DNA from: Flavobacterium sp. N1736
Lineage (GTDB): Bacteria; Bacteroidota; Bacteroidia; Flavobacteriales; Flavobacteriaceae
Reading direction: 5' to 3'
DNA length: 64,000 nucleotides
Assembly: GCF_025947065.1 (NCBI RefSeq)
Contig: NZ_CP109994.1
Location: forward strand, 1,116,001 to 1,180,000
Positions 46,536-55,808 of this stretch are shown here, one piece after another. The notes beneath the pieces are model-generated. The model worked only from the letters and a program-made list of their open reading frames with translations. It did not search any database and was not told the origin of the DNA. Within the stretch, counting starts at the first letter, position 1; each line of letters begins with the position of its first letter. The position numbers and the translations under genes were made by a program.

Positions 46536-47543
46536 ATGTACACAGGAAAATCATATAAGCTTTTAGAATTCATTGTCTGGACAAGAAAAAGTCTCTACGT
46601 ATTAATCATAATAAGTGTTATACCAACTGTTTTATACGAATGTTTAGATTTGAAATGGCTTGGTATTTCCTGGACAGCAATAGCATTATTAGGAACTGCA
46701 ACGGCTTTTATTGTGGGTTTTAAAAATACGCAAACGTATAACAGAACTGTTGAAGCACAGCAAATCTGGACGACTATTTTGGGATCAAGCAGATCCTGGG
46801 GAATCATGAGCAGGGATTTTCTAAATAATCCTGAAAAATCAAAATTGCTTATTTACAGGCATATTGCATGGCTTACGGCATTGCGTTATGAAATGCGATC
46901 ATTTCGGGTTTGGGAGACAACGCATAAAAAGCATAATGAAGAATATCAGCAGTATTATTCGATTCCGGAGAAAGAAACAGATTTAGAGAAAGAATTATCT
47001 AAATTTCTTTCCGCAAATGAATTAGAATATATTCTGAAAACTAAAAACAAAGCTTCGCAAATTATGTCGCTTCAAAGTAAGACGTTAAAAGAGTTATATG
47101 AAAATCAGGAAATTATCGTGCTTCAATTTGTTGATTTTCAAAGAACAATTAAAGATTTTTATTTGCAGCAGGGCAGAAGCGAGCAATTAAAAGATTCACC
47201 ATATCCCAGACAATACGCTATTATTAATACCTTATTGGTTCGTCTTTTTTGTTTTCTTCTTCCATTTGGTTTATTAAAAGAATTTGACAAACTGAACGAA
47301 ACAGTAAGCGGCGTTATGAACGGAAATATGGTTTGGTTTGTTATTCCGTTTAGCGTAATTATTTCGTGGATGTACATTTCTTTGGTACAAGTGGGCGAGA
47401 GTACCGAAAATCCTTTTGAAGGAAGCCCCAATGATGTTCCGATTTCTAAAATTTCTAAAATAATAGAAATCGATCTTAAAGAAATGTTGGGAGAAAATAA
47501 TTTACCGGAAATACCGCAGCCACAGCATAATATCATTTTATAA
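46536..47543 (+). CDS. Bestrophin-like chloride channel family protein
   Basis: 335 aa. Membrane segments near 17-40, 43-62, 235-255 and 268-290. Bestrophin features are visible: the N-terminal FIVWTRKSLYVL, GFKNTQTYNRTVEAQQIWTTILGSSRSWG with the family's conserved RxxEAxxxW motif, and the DxP-like ENPFEGSPNDVPI acidic loop typical of the calcium-clasp region. Bacterial homologues form pentameric anion or cation channels in the inner membrane. It is 61 bp downstream of the acidic protein gene, so possibly co-transcribed with pirin. Confidence 0.87.
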   Translation: MYTGKSYKLLEFIVWTRKSLYVLIIISVIPTVLYECLDLKWLGISWTAIALLGTATAFIVGFKNTQTYNRTVEAQQIWTTILGSSRSWGIMSRDFLNNPEKSKLLIYRHIAWLTALRYEMRSFRVWETTHKKHNEEYQQYYSIPEKETDLEKELSKFLSANELEYILKTKNKASQIMSLQSKTLKELYENQEIIVLQFVDFQRTIKDFYLQQGRSEQLKDSPYPRQYAIINTLLVRLFCFLLPFGLLKEFDKLNETVSGVMNGNMVWFVIPFSVIISWMYISLVQVGESTENPFEGSPNDVPISKISKIIEIDLKEMLGENNLPEIPQPQHNIIL

Positions 47544-47693
47544 AGTAATTTCAGTCTGGAAATCGATATAATTTTTAATAAAAGTTAAGAAGAAAAAAAA
47601 ACTATGACTTGATTTTTATAGATTTGTAAAATCTATATTTCCAAAAATATTCTCAAAAATAAATTTGGAAAGCAATTATAAAAGCCAAAGACA

Positions 47694-48404
47694 ATGAAAT
47701 CTATTAGTTCAATATTTTTATTTTTCATATTTGTTTATTCCAATTCGTACTCACAATTGAGTTCAGATAAAATATTTGACAGCTTTAAACAAGGAGAACG
47801 AACAAATTGTTCGTCGATCGCTTTAATTAAAGCTGCTTTAAACGTTTATGGATTAGACAATCTTTTTATAACTGAAAAAGTAAACGATAGTTTATACAAA
47901 ATCACCTTAAAAAATAATGCAACATTTAATCTGAATAATGCTGAAATAGAAAAAGCCACATTTTCTGCCGGTTTTGTCTATATTAAAGACAATTGCGAGA
48001 GCGAAGAAATAACAGATTATGCGATACTGGCGTACGCCGTAATGGCAAAATACAAACAAATTATCGACAAAGAGTCTACTTTTGATAAAGCACTAGAAGA
48101 TTTAGAAGATGGTACGGTATATACGCCAACCATTTATAAATATCTGGGATTTGAAAAAGGCAAACAAGTGCAAAAGTTAAAACGACAATCCGGAAATGAA
48201 TTTTGTGGCGTTGTTGCGTGGTCAACAGCACATGCCGTTTTTGTTTGTGAAGAATTTATGGACTATTATGGCAACAAAAAAAGCATTTGGATAAAATATC
48301 CGGGGCGTTTTAGAATAATTAGGTCACCTGAATCAATAAAAAACAACTATAAAATTCCTGAGATTCCCCAAGAAACAACGACTTCTGAGGGCGTTATAGA
48401 ATGA
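47694..48404 (+). CDS. Secreted protein with papain-like (calpain-like) active-site pattern
   Basis: 236 aa. Signal peptide to about 20 (SNSYSQ). The mature N-terminus reads SFKQGERTNCSSIALIKAAL: Q33 and C39 are six residues apart, as between the oxyanion-hole glutamine and nucleophile of papain/calpain-type peptidases, and the following hydrophobic helix fits. H180 in STAHAVFV and D190/N194 could complete a triad. No family name is recognised. It stands alone with its own leader. Peptidase activity is an inference from pattern and spacing. Confidence 0.65.
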   Translation: MKSISSIFLFFIFVYSNSYSQLSSDKIFDSFKQGERTNCSSIALIKAALNVYGLDNLFITEKVNDSLYKITLKNNATFNLNNAEIEKATFSAGFVYIKDNCESEEITDYAILAYAVMAKYKQIIDKESTFDKALEDLEDGTVYTPTIYKYLGFEKGKQVQKLKRQSGNEFCGVVAWSTAHAVFVCEEFMDYYGNKKSIWIKYPGRFRIIRSPESIKNNYKIPEIPQETTTSEGVIE

Positions 48405-48512
48405 TAGAATGCGGATAGTTAATTTTTTTTGACAAAAAGAAATCAATAAAGTTGTAATTTAAGTTAATTTGTATATTTTTGTCCTAACCAAGAACCAATT
48501 AGATCTACGAAA

Positions 48513-48962
48513 ATGAAAAGCAAAATTTTTATACTAAGCGTCCTTTTCTTCTTAACGACTGCTGCAGTTTCAGCACAAGCAAAAAATGCTCCAAGAAGTA
48601 TTATCAGTACAACAGCCCTAATCCGCAAATACCATGATCAAAAAGAATTGAGTGGTATGCAAAAAGGAGAACTTTTAGAATTATACATTGAACGTATCAA
48701 GGTTTTAGTGAAAACTTTACCTTATATCGCTTTGGTTACTAAACCAGGTGTAACAATGGCTGACTTAGGTATTCCGGACGATGGTGAGCACAAAAAAATA
48801 TTAGATTTACAAGCAGAAGGAACAACAACTTTTCTTGATACTACGGTAGATTTTCAAAGAAAAATGATGCCTTATTCTGATAAAGGAAATCTTATTGCTG
48901 CAATTTTATTCTACGAAAGCACATTGAAATCATTACATGAGTTCAACGACTTAAACGAGTAA
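48513..48962 (+). CDS. Secreted protein of unknown function
   Basis: 149 aa. Signal peptide to about 22 (VSAQA); the remainder is predicted helical, with a conserved-looking LYIERIKVLVKTLPYIAL segment and a final LHEFNDLNE. No cysteine or catalytic motif stands out. A strong terminator follows immediately, so it is the end of a transcript. I do not recognise it. Confidence 0.68.
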   Translation: MKSKIFILSVLFFLTTAAVSAQAKNAPRSIISTTALIRKYHDQKELSGMQKGELLELYIERIKVLVKTLPYIALVTKPGVTMADLGIPDDGEHKKILDLQAEGTTTFLDTTVDFQRKMMPYSDKGNLIAAILFYESTLKSLHEFNDLNE

Positions 48963-48983
48963 CAGAGCACATCAAAAAAATAT

Positions 48984-49020
48984 AAACCTCCAGAGTCATT
49001 TGATTTTGGAGGTTTTTTTT
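48984..49020 (+). terminator. Rho-independent terminator
   Basis: AAACCTCCA...TGGAGGTTT followed by a T-run, 22 bp after the stop of the secreted protein gene. Confidence 0.85.
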
Positions 49021-49075
49021 GTAAAAATTTTATTTTTAATTGGGTTAATTTTAAAACCTTTAGAAATAGAAAAAA

Positions 49076-49217
49076 TTACCACAGAGAACACAAAGATTTT
49101 ATCCAAGAATACTTTCGAAAAACACAAAGTTCGCAAAGCTAAATTAATGCAAAGCTTTGTGAACTTTGTGTTTTTTATAAAGCTAAGAGTGAAAAAACTT
49201 AGCGTTCTCTGTGGTAA
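49076..49217. repeat. Nested inverted-repeat element
   Basis: Outer arms TTACCACAGAGAAC (49076-49089) and GTTCTCTGTGGTAA (49204-49217). An inner long stem AAAACACAAAGTTCGCAAAGCT / AGCTTTGTGAACTTTGTGTTTT (about 49119-49174) has a single wobble. A frame of 96 codons across it is fortuitous. The rest of 48963-49286 holds only the terminator above. Confidence 0.75.
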
Positions 49218-49286
49218 AAAAATAAGTAGTAATTATAAATTTTTTAAATGTTTCTCCACAACATTTAGCGTTGATTCTTTTAATTC

Positions 49287-50507
49287 CTAAAATAATTCCA
49301 GTTGATTGTTGGGATTTTCAGGTCTTTTTTTAGGAGGTTTAGCATCGTCAAAAATAGTTCTTCCGCCGTATTTGTGCGATTCATCCCGTTCTCTTTGAAT
49401 CAATGCATCAAAGTTAGTGTTGGGCGTAAAACTTTCTTCGGCTTTTCTTGATATTTCAGATAATTTCTGAATCGCCTGTATTTTATCACTATTCCCAATT
49501 TTGGCACGATTTATTGCCCTTTGCAAAGTATCAATTGTCTCGTCATATATTTTTACCGGAACAGGAAACGGATGTCCGTCTTTTCCTCCGTGAGCGAAAG
49601 AAAATCGTGCAGGATCTTCAAATCGGGTTGGAGTGCCGTAAATGATTTCACTAACCAGCGCTAATGATTGCAAAGCTCTTGGTCCCATTCCTTTTAAAAG
49701 CAATAATTCTTCAAAATCTTCCGGTTTATTTTCATGCGTTGTCCAGAGCATCGCGCCAAGTCTTTTCATATTCACATCTTCCATTCTAACATCATGATGC
49801 GCAGGCATAGAAAGATACTGCATTTCTTTCATGATTTTTGTTGGAGATTCCTTCGATAATTCTAAAATTCCTTCTCGGGATTTTGTAGCTGCCTGAGCGG
49901 TAAGATTTAAAATAGTACCTTGATTTTCGCCATAAATAAAAGTGTGAGGCTCGTTTATAAAAGACTTTAAATCTTGTGAATGCCAATGATATCGTCGTGC
50001 CGTTTTAGAATTCGGGTTCATTCCTTGCTGAATAACAGCCCATTGTCCTTTATTATCAACAATAAAATTATGCTGGTACAATTGAAATCCGTCCTGAATG
50101 GCTGTATTGTCAACTTTTGCGGTAAGCCTGCTGCAATTAGCAAGATTATTACCGTCAAGCCCCGTTTTTTCGCCCACAAATAAAAGTTCCTGTGGCGTTA
50201 ACATCGAATGTTTTCCTTTGCCACCGCAAATATAAATTCCAAGTTCTTTTGAGTGCGGGTTTACAGATTTTTTTAGTGCGCCAAGTACAGAAGTTGTAAT
50301 TCCTGAAGAATGCCAGTCCATGCCCATCACGGCGCCAAAACTTTGAAACCAAAAAGGATTGCTTAATTTGCTGATTACTTCGGCAGTCGAAAATTCCATT
50401 GCAATCGTTTCTACAATTGCAAAACCAAGTTTCGACATTCGTTCGGCAAGCCATAATGGAACATGGCCATAATGTAAAGGAAGATCTGCTGTGCCGGAAC
50501 GTTTCAT
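49287..50507 (-). CDS. DUF763 domain-containing protein
   Basis: 406 aa when started at the ATG at 50505-50507 (MKRSGTADLPLHYGHVP); 11 upstream codons are possible but do not look coding. The sequence matches the DUF763 family throughout: GTADLPLHYGHVPLWL, SFGAVMGMDWHSSGITTSVLGALK, ANCSRLTAKVDNTAIQDGFQLYQHNFI, HHDVRMEDVNMKRL and FSFAHGGKDGHPFPVP. An HhH-like LLLKGMGPRALQSLALVSEIIYG near 275 suggests a nucleic-acid contact. The biochemical role of the family is unknown to me. It is alone on the minus strand. Confidence 0.85.
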   Translation of the reverse strand: MKRSGTADLPLHYGHVPLWLAERMSKLGFAIVETIAMEFSTAEVISKLSNPFWFQSFGAVMGMDWHSSGITTSVLGALKKSVNPHSKELGIYICGGKGKHSMLTPQELLFVGEKTGLDGNNLANCSRLTAKVDNTAIQDGFQLYQHNFIVDNKGQWAVIQQGMNPNSKTARRYHWHSQDLKSFINEPHTFIYGENQGTILNLTAQAATKSREGILELSKESPTKIMKEMQYLSMPAHHDVRMEDVNMKRLGAMLWTTHENKPEDFEELLLLKGMGPRALQSLALVSEIIYGTPTRFEDPARFSFAHGGKDGHPFPVPVKIYDETIDTLQRAINRAKIGNSDKIQAIQKLSEISRKAEESFTPNTNFDALIQRERDESHKYGGRTIFDDAKPPKKRPENPNNQLELF

Positions 50508-50658
50508 TTGATTGTTTTGTGAGTATACAAAAATAAGCAAAAATAAGTGCAGAGATTACAATAATAGAAGTGGTATTTTATAACTTTTACATCTGATTGT
50601 ATAAGCATTTACGTGCAGTATTCGATTAACTTTATTTGAAATTTAAAACGTAGAAATT

Positions 50659-50853
50659 ATGAACACAAATAATCAAAATCAGAATGACACTAAAAAAGGT
50701 GGCGCTGATAATCGAAGTGATATGAGAAAACATCAATATAAAGATCATGATGAAGTTTTAACAAACGATGAAAATTATGATGTTGACACGCACAAATTTA
50801 AAGGTGAACAACCTGATTTGGATGACAAGTTGAATAATGAAGAAAAAAAATAA
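50659..50853 (+). CDS. Small hydrophilic protein
   Basis: 64 aa of almost only polar residues (N, D, K, E, Q), with no hydrophobic core and two DEVLTNDENYDVD/ HKFKGEQPDLDDKL-like segments. It is probably intrinsically disordered, resembling stress-related hydrophilins. Its own leader and a terminator directly after it support expression as a single gene. Function unknown. Confidence 0.6.
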   Translation: MNTNNQNQNDTKKGGADNRSDMRKHQYKDHDEVLTNDENYDVDTHKFKGEQPDLDDKLNNEEKK

Positions 50854-50857
50854 AAAA

Positions 50858-50894
50858 CAAAAAGGTCTCAGATGCAACATTTGGGACCTTTTTA
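50858..50894. terminator. Terminator between convergent genes
   Basis: AAAAAGGTCTCA...TTTGGGACCTTTTT around GATGCAACA, with A- and T-runs on both sides, so it can act in both directions. Confidence 0.75.
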
Positions 50895-50936
50895 TTAGAT
50901 TCAACTTTTCTGATAATTTGCCGTAAAGTTTCTGGT

Positions 50937-51428
50937 TTATGCAGTTGTTGTAGTTTTTAATTTCTGAATAATTTCCAAAACTCTGTTTTCGAAAACAGGC
51001 TGATCGACAGGCACAACAACAGATTGAAATAATTGCATCAATTCATCAGAATGATTGGCGGCTTTTTTCGTTTGAATATTATACTGAATAAACTTTATCC
51101 ATAAAATCGCTTTTAACTCCGTTTCTTCTTCATTCCACATTTTCATTTCAACAAGCAAAAGATTATTTGTGTATTGTATTAATTGTGATTCAATTAATAC
51201 GGTTTCCATTGTAAAAGCCGGTTTTACATAACTTATTTGATTTGAGGCAACAACCCAGCTCAATCCGGTCGTTTTTAAGTATTTAAATACATCAAGATCG
51301 TAATGTTCTGCAATTTGATCTTCGCGTACATTGATAAAGTATTCCAGATACTTTGAGTTGTTTAAGTGATTAAAAGGATCGCAATCCTGAAACCTGATTT
51401 TTCTTTTTGATTTTAATACTTTTTCCAT
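50937..51428 (-). CDS. Acyl-CoA thioesterase (hotdog fold, 4HBT type)
   Basis: 163 aa hotdog-fold protein. The N-terminal motif FQDCDPFNHLNNSKYLEYF carries the D-x-D/N-H active-site pattern of 4-hydroxybenzoyl-CoA-type thioesterases. It should hydrolyse an acyl- or aryl-CoA in the cytoplasm. It lies just downstream of a TetR gene on the same strand, and both have an identical palindrome in front. That suggests it is induced when the TetR ligand (perhaps a fatty acid or acyl compound) appears. Confidence 0.87.
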   Translation of the reverse strand: MEKVLKSKRKIRFQDCDPFNHLNNSKYLEYFINVREDQIAEHYDLDVFKYLKTTGLSWVVASNQISYVKPAFTMETVLIESQLIQYTNNLLLVEMKMWNEEETELKAILWIKFIQYNIQTKKAANHSDELMQLFQSVVVPVDQPVFENRVLEIIQKLKTTTTA

Positions 51429-51449
51429 TTTGTCTGTATATTATATCAG

Positions 51450-51463
51450 ATACCGATCGGTAT
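51450..51463 (-). promoter_or_regulatory. TetR-type operator before the thioesterase gene
   Basis: Perfect 14-bp palindrome ATACCGATCGGTAT followed by GTGA. Identical to 52101-52114. The centre is about 28 bp before the thioesterase ATG. Confidence 0.75.
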
Positions 51464-51482
51464 GTGACGGATTAAAAAATTT

Positions 51483-52064
51483 TTATTTCTTAATGCTTTC
51501 AATTAAGCTGTTATCTATAAACTCCATTGCGTTAGTGATATAACTTTGATCATTATGTGTAAAGGCGAGAAGTGAACTTCCTTCAATTAATGATAAAATT
51601 ATTTTTGCATACTTAACCGGATCAATGTTTTGCTGAATTTCATTTTTAGCAATTCCATCGCTAATGATGTGGGTTAAACCGCTGGTAAATTTTTGAGATA
51701 ATTTTTGTGCTGCTTTAAATAATGGCGGATTGATGAATTTTGTGTCAACTCCCGCGCGTAACATTGGGCATCCGCCTCTGTCTTTGACTAAATCATAATA
51801 GCTGCGCTGGTACTTTGTTATGGCATACAGCTTATTCAAACTGCCTTCTGTAGCGGCAACTAATTGAAATAAAGGTGTTATCGCCAAATTTATATTGTGT
51901 TGAAATGATTGTAAGGCTAAATCTTCTTTATTCGAAAAGTTGCAATAAATAGCCCCTTTTGTCATGCCGGTTGCATTTGTCATGTCCGTTAAACTAGTTC
52001 CAATATATCCTTGTTTGTTAAATATAGGCGCCACTTTATCAAGTATAAATTCAGAAGTATTCAT
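51483..52064 (-). CDS. TetR/AcrR family transcriptional regulator
   Basis: 193 aa from the ATG at 52062-52064 (MNTSEFILDKVAPIF); a further 12 codons upstream are hydrophobic and unlikely. The N-terminal HTH GTSLTDMTNATGMTKGAIYCNFSNKEDL is canonical. The C-terminal ligand domain contains cysteine near GGCPMLRAGVDTKF, a pattern seen in TetR proteins near fatty-acid or efflux genes. A copy of the ATACCGATCGGTAT palindrome lies 37 bp upstream, indicating autoregulation. Confidence 0.92.
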   Translation of the reverse strand: MNTSEFILDKVAPIFNKQGYIGTSLTDMTNATGMTKGAIYCNFSNKEDLALQSFQHNINLAITPLFQLVAATEGSLNKLYAITKYQRSYYDLVKDRGGCPMLRAGVDTKFINPPLFKAAQKLSQKFTSGLTHIISDGIAKNEIQQNIDPVKYAKIILSLIEGSSLLAFTHNDQSYITNAMEFIDNSLIESIKK

Positions 52065-52100
52065 TGTATATAGAATTAAATTCAAACAAATATAACACAA

Positions 52101-52114
52101 ATACCGATCGGTAT
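52101..52114 (-). promoter_or_regulatory. TetR-type operator before its own gene
   Basis: Identical ATACCGATCGGTAT palindrome, followed by GTCA. The remaining gap to 52498 is very AT-rich and contains the presumptive promoter of the glucanase gene, but I see no convincing box or gene. Confidence 0.75.
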
Positions 52115-52498
52115 GTCAAAAGTTTTTAATTATTTTAAAATAGATTTCATCTTTTACGACAGAAATGAATTTTATACTTCATCAATCAAATAAGATATAA
52201 ACTTTATTATCATTTTGAAAAAATTAGGTATGAAAAAATATGAATGTATTTGCAAACAATGTTAATTTTTTTCACATTCTCATTTCATTTGCCTTAAATT
52301 GCAAAATTCGTATCTATATTTCTTCTTGATTTTTTATTTTATCAAAATATCTAATATATTGATTATTAATTAATTATACTGTCGAAATCGTTGTATTAAT
52401 CTTGATTTTTCTCGCATCTTTTTTTAAACGTCTTTTTTAAGTATAGTTTCGTTATGTCCTTTTTGTAGGAAACAAACTAATTTAAAAAAACCGAAATT

Positions 52499-55441
52499 AT
52501 GAGAAACAAATTACATGCTATTTTTTTTAAAAGAGACAATTATTGCCACCTTATATTGGTGTTTTTTGTGCTCTTAACTTCAAATTTATATGCGCAGCGT
52601 GGTTATTATGATGCGCCATATAAAAGGTATGAAGCAAACACAGGACAACTGTCTAATGGTGCTGCGGTTACTTCAAAATCATATGTTCAGTCTGATCTTC
52701 AGTCTGAAGCGTCAGATCAGCAATGTGTTAATTTGTCCGCTACGAACGCTACAGTTCAATGGACGCTTACTGAAGCCGCTGACGGACTTGTAATTCGATA
52801 CAGTGTTCCTGACGGACAATCTGGAACTGTAGGCGTGTATAACGGCAACACAAAGTTGACAACGCTGACTTTGACTTCGACCTGGTCGTGGGAATATTTG
52901 TGGAGTAACGGAAATCCAAATAATAACGGAATCACGAATCAAAACCCAAGAATGCGATTTGACGAAGTACGCTACAAACTTCCTGCTAAAATAGCGGTAT
53001 CGGGAACTTTAAAACTGGTGAGAGAATCAGGAAATATTCACTTGGATTTTGCTGAGATGGAACCAGTTCCAACGGCCGTTACTGCACCAGCCGGTTCTGT
53101 AACGTATACCGGAAACGGAAGTGATCTTCAAACTTTTATTGATGCAAACGGCGGTAAAAAAATATTTGTTCCGAGTGGAGTTTATAACGTGAATCGCGAA
53201 TTGTATTTTGGTTCTGCCAATACTTCTTTAATAGGTGCGGGAATGTGGTATACGCAAATTAATTTTACTAACACAAGCAGTTTAAATGGTGGATTACGTG
53301 CCAATGCAAGTAACATTTCGTTTACGGATCTTTATTTAACGACAAATTCAGCTTCAAGAAGTAATTCTTATAAAGCTATAAATGGCGTTTTTACAAGTGG
53401 TTCTACGGTAAGAAATATTTGGGCAGAACATTTTGAATGTGGCGCCTGGATTGCACAATATAATACGGGAGGTCCGGCAATTGCTGATGGATTTACTTTA
53501 TCGCATTGCCGTTTTAGAAATAATTATGCCGATGGGATTAACCTTTGCAAAGGAACTGCAAATTCAGTTGTAGAGCATTGTAATTTTAGAAACAATGGCG
53601 ATGACGATCAGGCGATTTGGTCTGCTGACGGACTGGAATGTATCAATAATACGTTTAGATACAATACGTCAGAAAACTGCTGGCGTGCTTGTGGTTTGGC
53701 TATTTACGGCGGAAAAAATAACAAAGGCTACAATTTAATTATAAAAGACAATCTTGAAGCGGGTATCAGAGTTAGTAATAATTTTCCGGGAGCGCCATTT
53801 AATAATGACGGAATGCATGAAATTCACGATATTACGGTAACAGCATGCGGAACTTTTAATGATACGTATAATAATCCGGTTGCGGCTGTGGATATTTTTA
53901 GCGCGACTAATGCGGGATCTCAGGTTAAAAACGTTCAGCTTTATAATATCGATATTTTAGATTCAAGAAATGATGCTATTTCGATCAGTAAAAGATCGGG
54001 AGATGGTATTTATAATCTTAGTTTTAAAGATATTACAGTTAACGGAACAGGCAAGGAATATCCAAATAATAATGCGCTTAACAGAAATTGGGGCAGAGGT
54101 TTTTTTGTACTTATAGCAGGCTCTCCTGCCGGAAATGGTACGTATTGCAATATGAATTATTCTAACAGAGGCGGTAATGCTACGGCAAATGAAGAAATTA
54201 GCGCCATTGGCACATTTTCATGGACAGCAGGAAGTAATTGTTCAAGTACTCCAATTGCGGTTACAGGAATTACGGTTACGCCAACCACAGCTACTTTGGG
54301 CGTTGGCGCAACTCAGCAACTAACACCAACTGTTGCTCCGGCAAATGCCACGAACAAAACAGTAACTTATAGTTCTAATAATACGGGTGTGGCAACTGTA
54401 AATGGTTCAGGTTTAGTTACTGCAATTGCTTCGGGATCTGCAACGATAACGGTTACAACGCAGGATGGTAACAAAACGGCAACTGCTGTAATTACCGTAA
54501 ATTCATCAAACGTAGCGGTAACAAGCGTGAGTCTTAGCCCAGCATCGGCAACATTGGCTGTGGGCGCAACACAACAATTAACTCCAACAGTTTTACCATC
54601 GAATGCGACGAATAAAGCGGTTAGTTATGCATCAAACAATACGGGCGTGGCAACGGTTAATTCTTCAGGTTTGGTGACGGCAATTGCCAACGGAACCGCA
54701 ACAATTACAGTAACAACGGCTGATGGAAATAAAACAAGCACGGCAGCAATTACGGTTAACACGGCGACAGGAAATTACTTTACTATTAAAAACAGATGGA
54801 CAGGTAATTATTTATACGATGCCGGAGCCAATGTAGGATATGGCGCAACTGTTGCCAACAATAACTACAAATGGGAGAAAGTTGCCATTGATGCCACATA
54901 TTATATTTTAAAAAATGTAGGTACGGGAGATATAATGCATATCGAAAACCTGACTGGCGCGGTGCAATGTACTGCAGGATCAACAGGTTGGTATAGTGCG
55001 CAATGGTCGACAGAAAATGTTGATGTTACGTGGGTGAGAATTAAAAACAGATGGCAGACAGGAAGTATGATTCATATTGAAAACCTGAATGGTTCTGCTC
55101 AATATGTTGGAGGTCAGAACAATTGGGAAAGTGCGCAATGGCAATTTCAAACTACCTCAACATCAAAAAGAGTGAATGAAACAGAGGTAGCGGCAGAGAA
55201 TAATACGTTTGTTAGTATTTATCCAAACCCTTCAATCAATAAGGAATTTAATATTGTTTTGCCGGAATTAAAAGCAGATGAGATGGCAACAATAACCGTT
55301 ACTGATATTAGCGGAAGAAAGGTTTTGGTAAGAAAACTAAACACATCTTCAAAAATTAATCATGATTTAGCCGCAGGAATTTATGTGGTTACAATTAGTT
55401 CCAACGATTTTAATGTTTCTAAAAAATTGATTGTTAAATAA
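52499..55441 (+). CDS. T9SS-secreted GH87-like alpha-1,3-glucanase/mycodextranase
   Basis: 980 aa. Signal peptide (to about 32, LYAQ); N-terminal beta-sandwich carbohydrate-binding-like domain (about 36-190); right-handed beta-helix (about 200-580); two near-identical BIG2 Ig-like domains (585-668, 672-754); a ricin-type beta-trefoil (757-885); and a T9SS type A signal (905-980). In the helix, D345 (YADGIN) and D368-D369 (NNGDDDQ) lie 23 residues apart, the spacing of the three catalytic aspartates I recall for GH87 enzymes (D1067/D1090/D1091 in Agl-KA). Substrate, probably a branched alpha-glucan such as fungal wall glucan, is inferred. Confidence 0.8.
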   Translation: MRNKLHAIFFKRDNYCHLILVFFVLLTSNLYAQRGYYDAPYKRYEANTGQLSNGAAVTSKSYVQSDLQSEASDQQCVNLSATNATVQWTLTEAADGLVIRYSVPDGQSGTVGVYNGNTKLTTLTLTSTWSWEYLWSNGNPNNNGITNQNPRMRFDEVRYKLPAKIAVSGTLKLVRESGNIHLDFAEMEPVPTAVTAPAGSVTYTGNGSDLQTFIDANGGKKIFVPSGVYNVNRELYFGSANTSLIGAGMWYTQINFTNTSSLNGGLRANASNISFTDLYLTTNSASRSNSYKAINGVFTSGSTVRNIWAEHFECGAWIAQYNTGGPAIADGFTLSHCRFRNNYADGINLCKGTANSVVEHCNFRNNGDDDQAIWSADGLECINNTFRYNTSENCWRACGLAIYGGKNNKGYNLIIKDNLEAGIRVSNNFPGAPFNNDGMHEIHDITVTACGTFNDTYNNPVAAVDIFSATNAGSQVKNVQLYNIDILDSRNDAISISKRSGDGIYNLSFKDITVNGTGKEYPNNNALNRNWGRGFFVLIAGSPAGNGTYCNMNYSNRGGNATANEEISAIGTFSWTAGSNCSSTPIAVTGITVTPTTATLGVGATQQLTPTVAPANATNKTVTYSSNNTGVATVNGSGLVTAIASGSATITVTTQDGNKTATAVITVNSSNVAVTSVSLSPASATLAVGATQQLTPTVLPSNATNKAVSYASNNTGVATVNSSGLVTAIANGTATITVTTADGNKTSTAAITVNTATGNYFTIKNRWTGNYLYDAGANVGYGATVANNNYKWEKVAIDATYYILKNVGTGDIMHIENLTGAVQCTAGSTGWYSAQWSTENVDVTWVRIKNRWQTGSMIHIENLNGSAQYVGGQNNWESAQWQFQTTSTSKRVNETEVAAENNTFVSIYPNPSINKEFNIVLPELKADEMATITVTDISGRKVLVRKLNTSSKINHDLAAGIYVVTISSNDFNVSKKLIVK

Positions 55442-55513
55442 TTTGATTAAACTATAGTTTCAAAGGCATTTGAGCGGCTTTATTTATGCGTTCAAATTGT
55501 TTAAACAGAATAA

Positions 55514-55550
55514 AAAAATCCCATTTCGAAAGAAATGGGATTTTTGTTTT
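55514..55550 (+). terminator. Terminator after the glucanase gene
   Basis: AAAAATCCCATTTCG-AAA-GAAATGGGATTTTT followed by GTTTTT, the same stem as at 8890. The rest of 55442-55808 has no gene that I can support. Confidence 0.85.
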
Positions 55551-55808
55551 TAGGGACTTTCCCGAAAGAGTTGTGCAAGTTAGCTGCATGAATTGTGAAT
55601 CTGAAAAATATAATAAAGCCATTTTCTGCTTATAACAATAAATGAATCCGTCATACCCAAAAAAAGTCCATTCGTAACAATTAATAGAATGTCAGTTTCA
55701 ATTCAGTTTACATTTATCCTAAATAAAAATAGTGGAGCAGAACCCACTTAAAAAAAACGAGGCAATATCCGAAAGGCCAAGAAGTAGGAAAACTAAAATT
55801 AAATTATT

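Noticed and set aside
49000..49290. 96-codon open frame on the plus strand
   Set aside because: It starts inside a terminator and runs through a nested inverted repeat; its sequence is a by-product of the hairpin arms.
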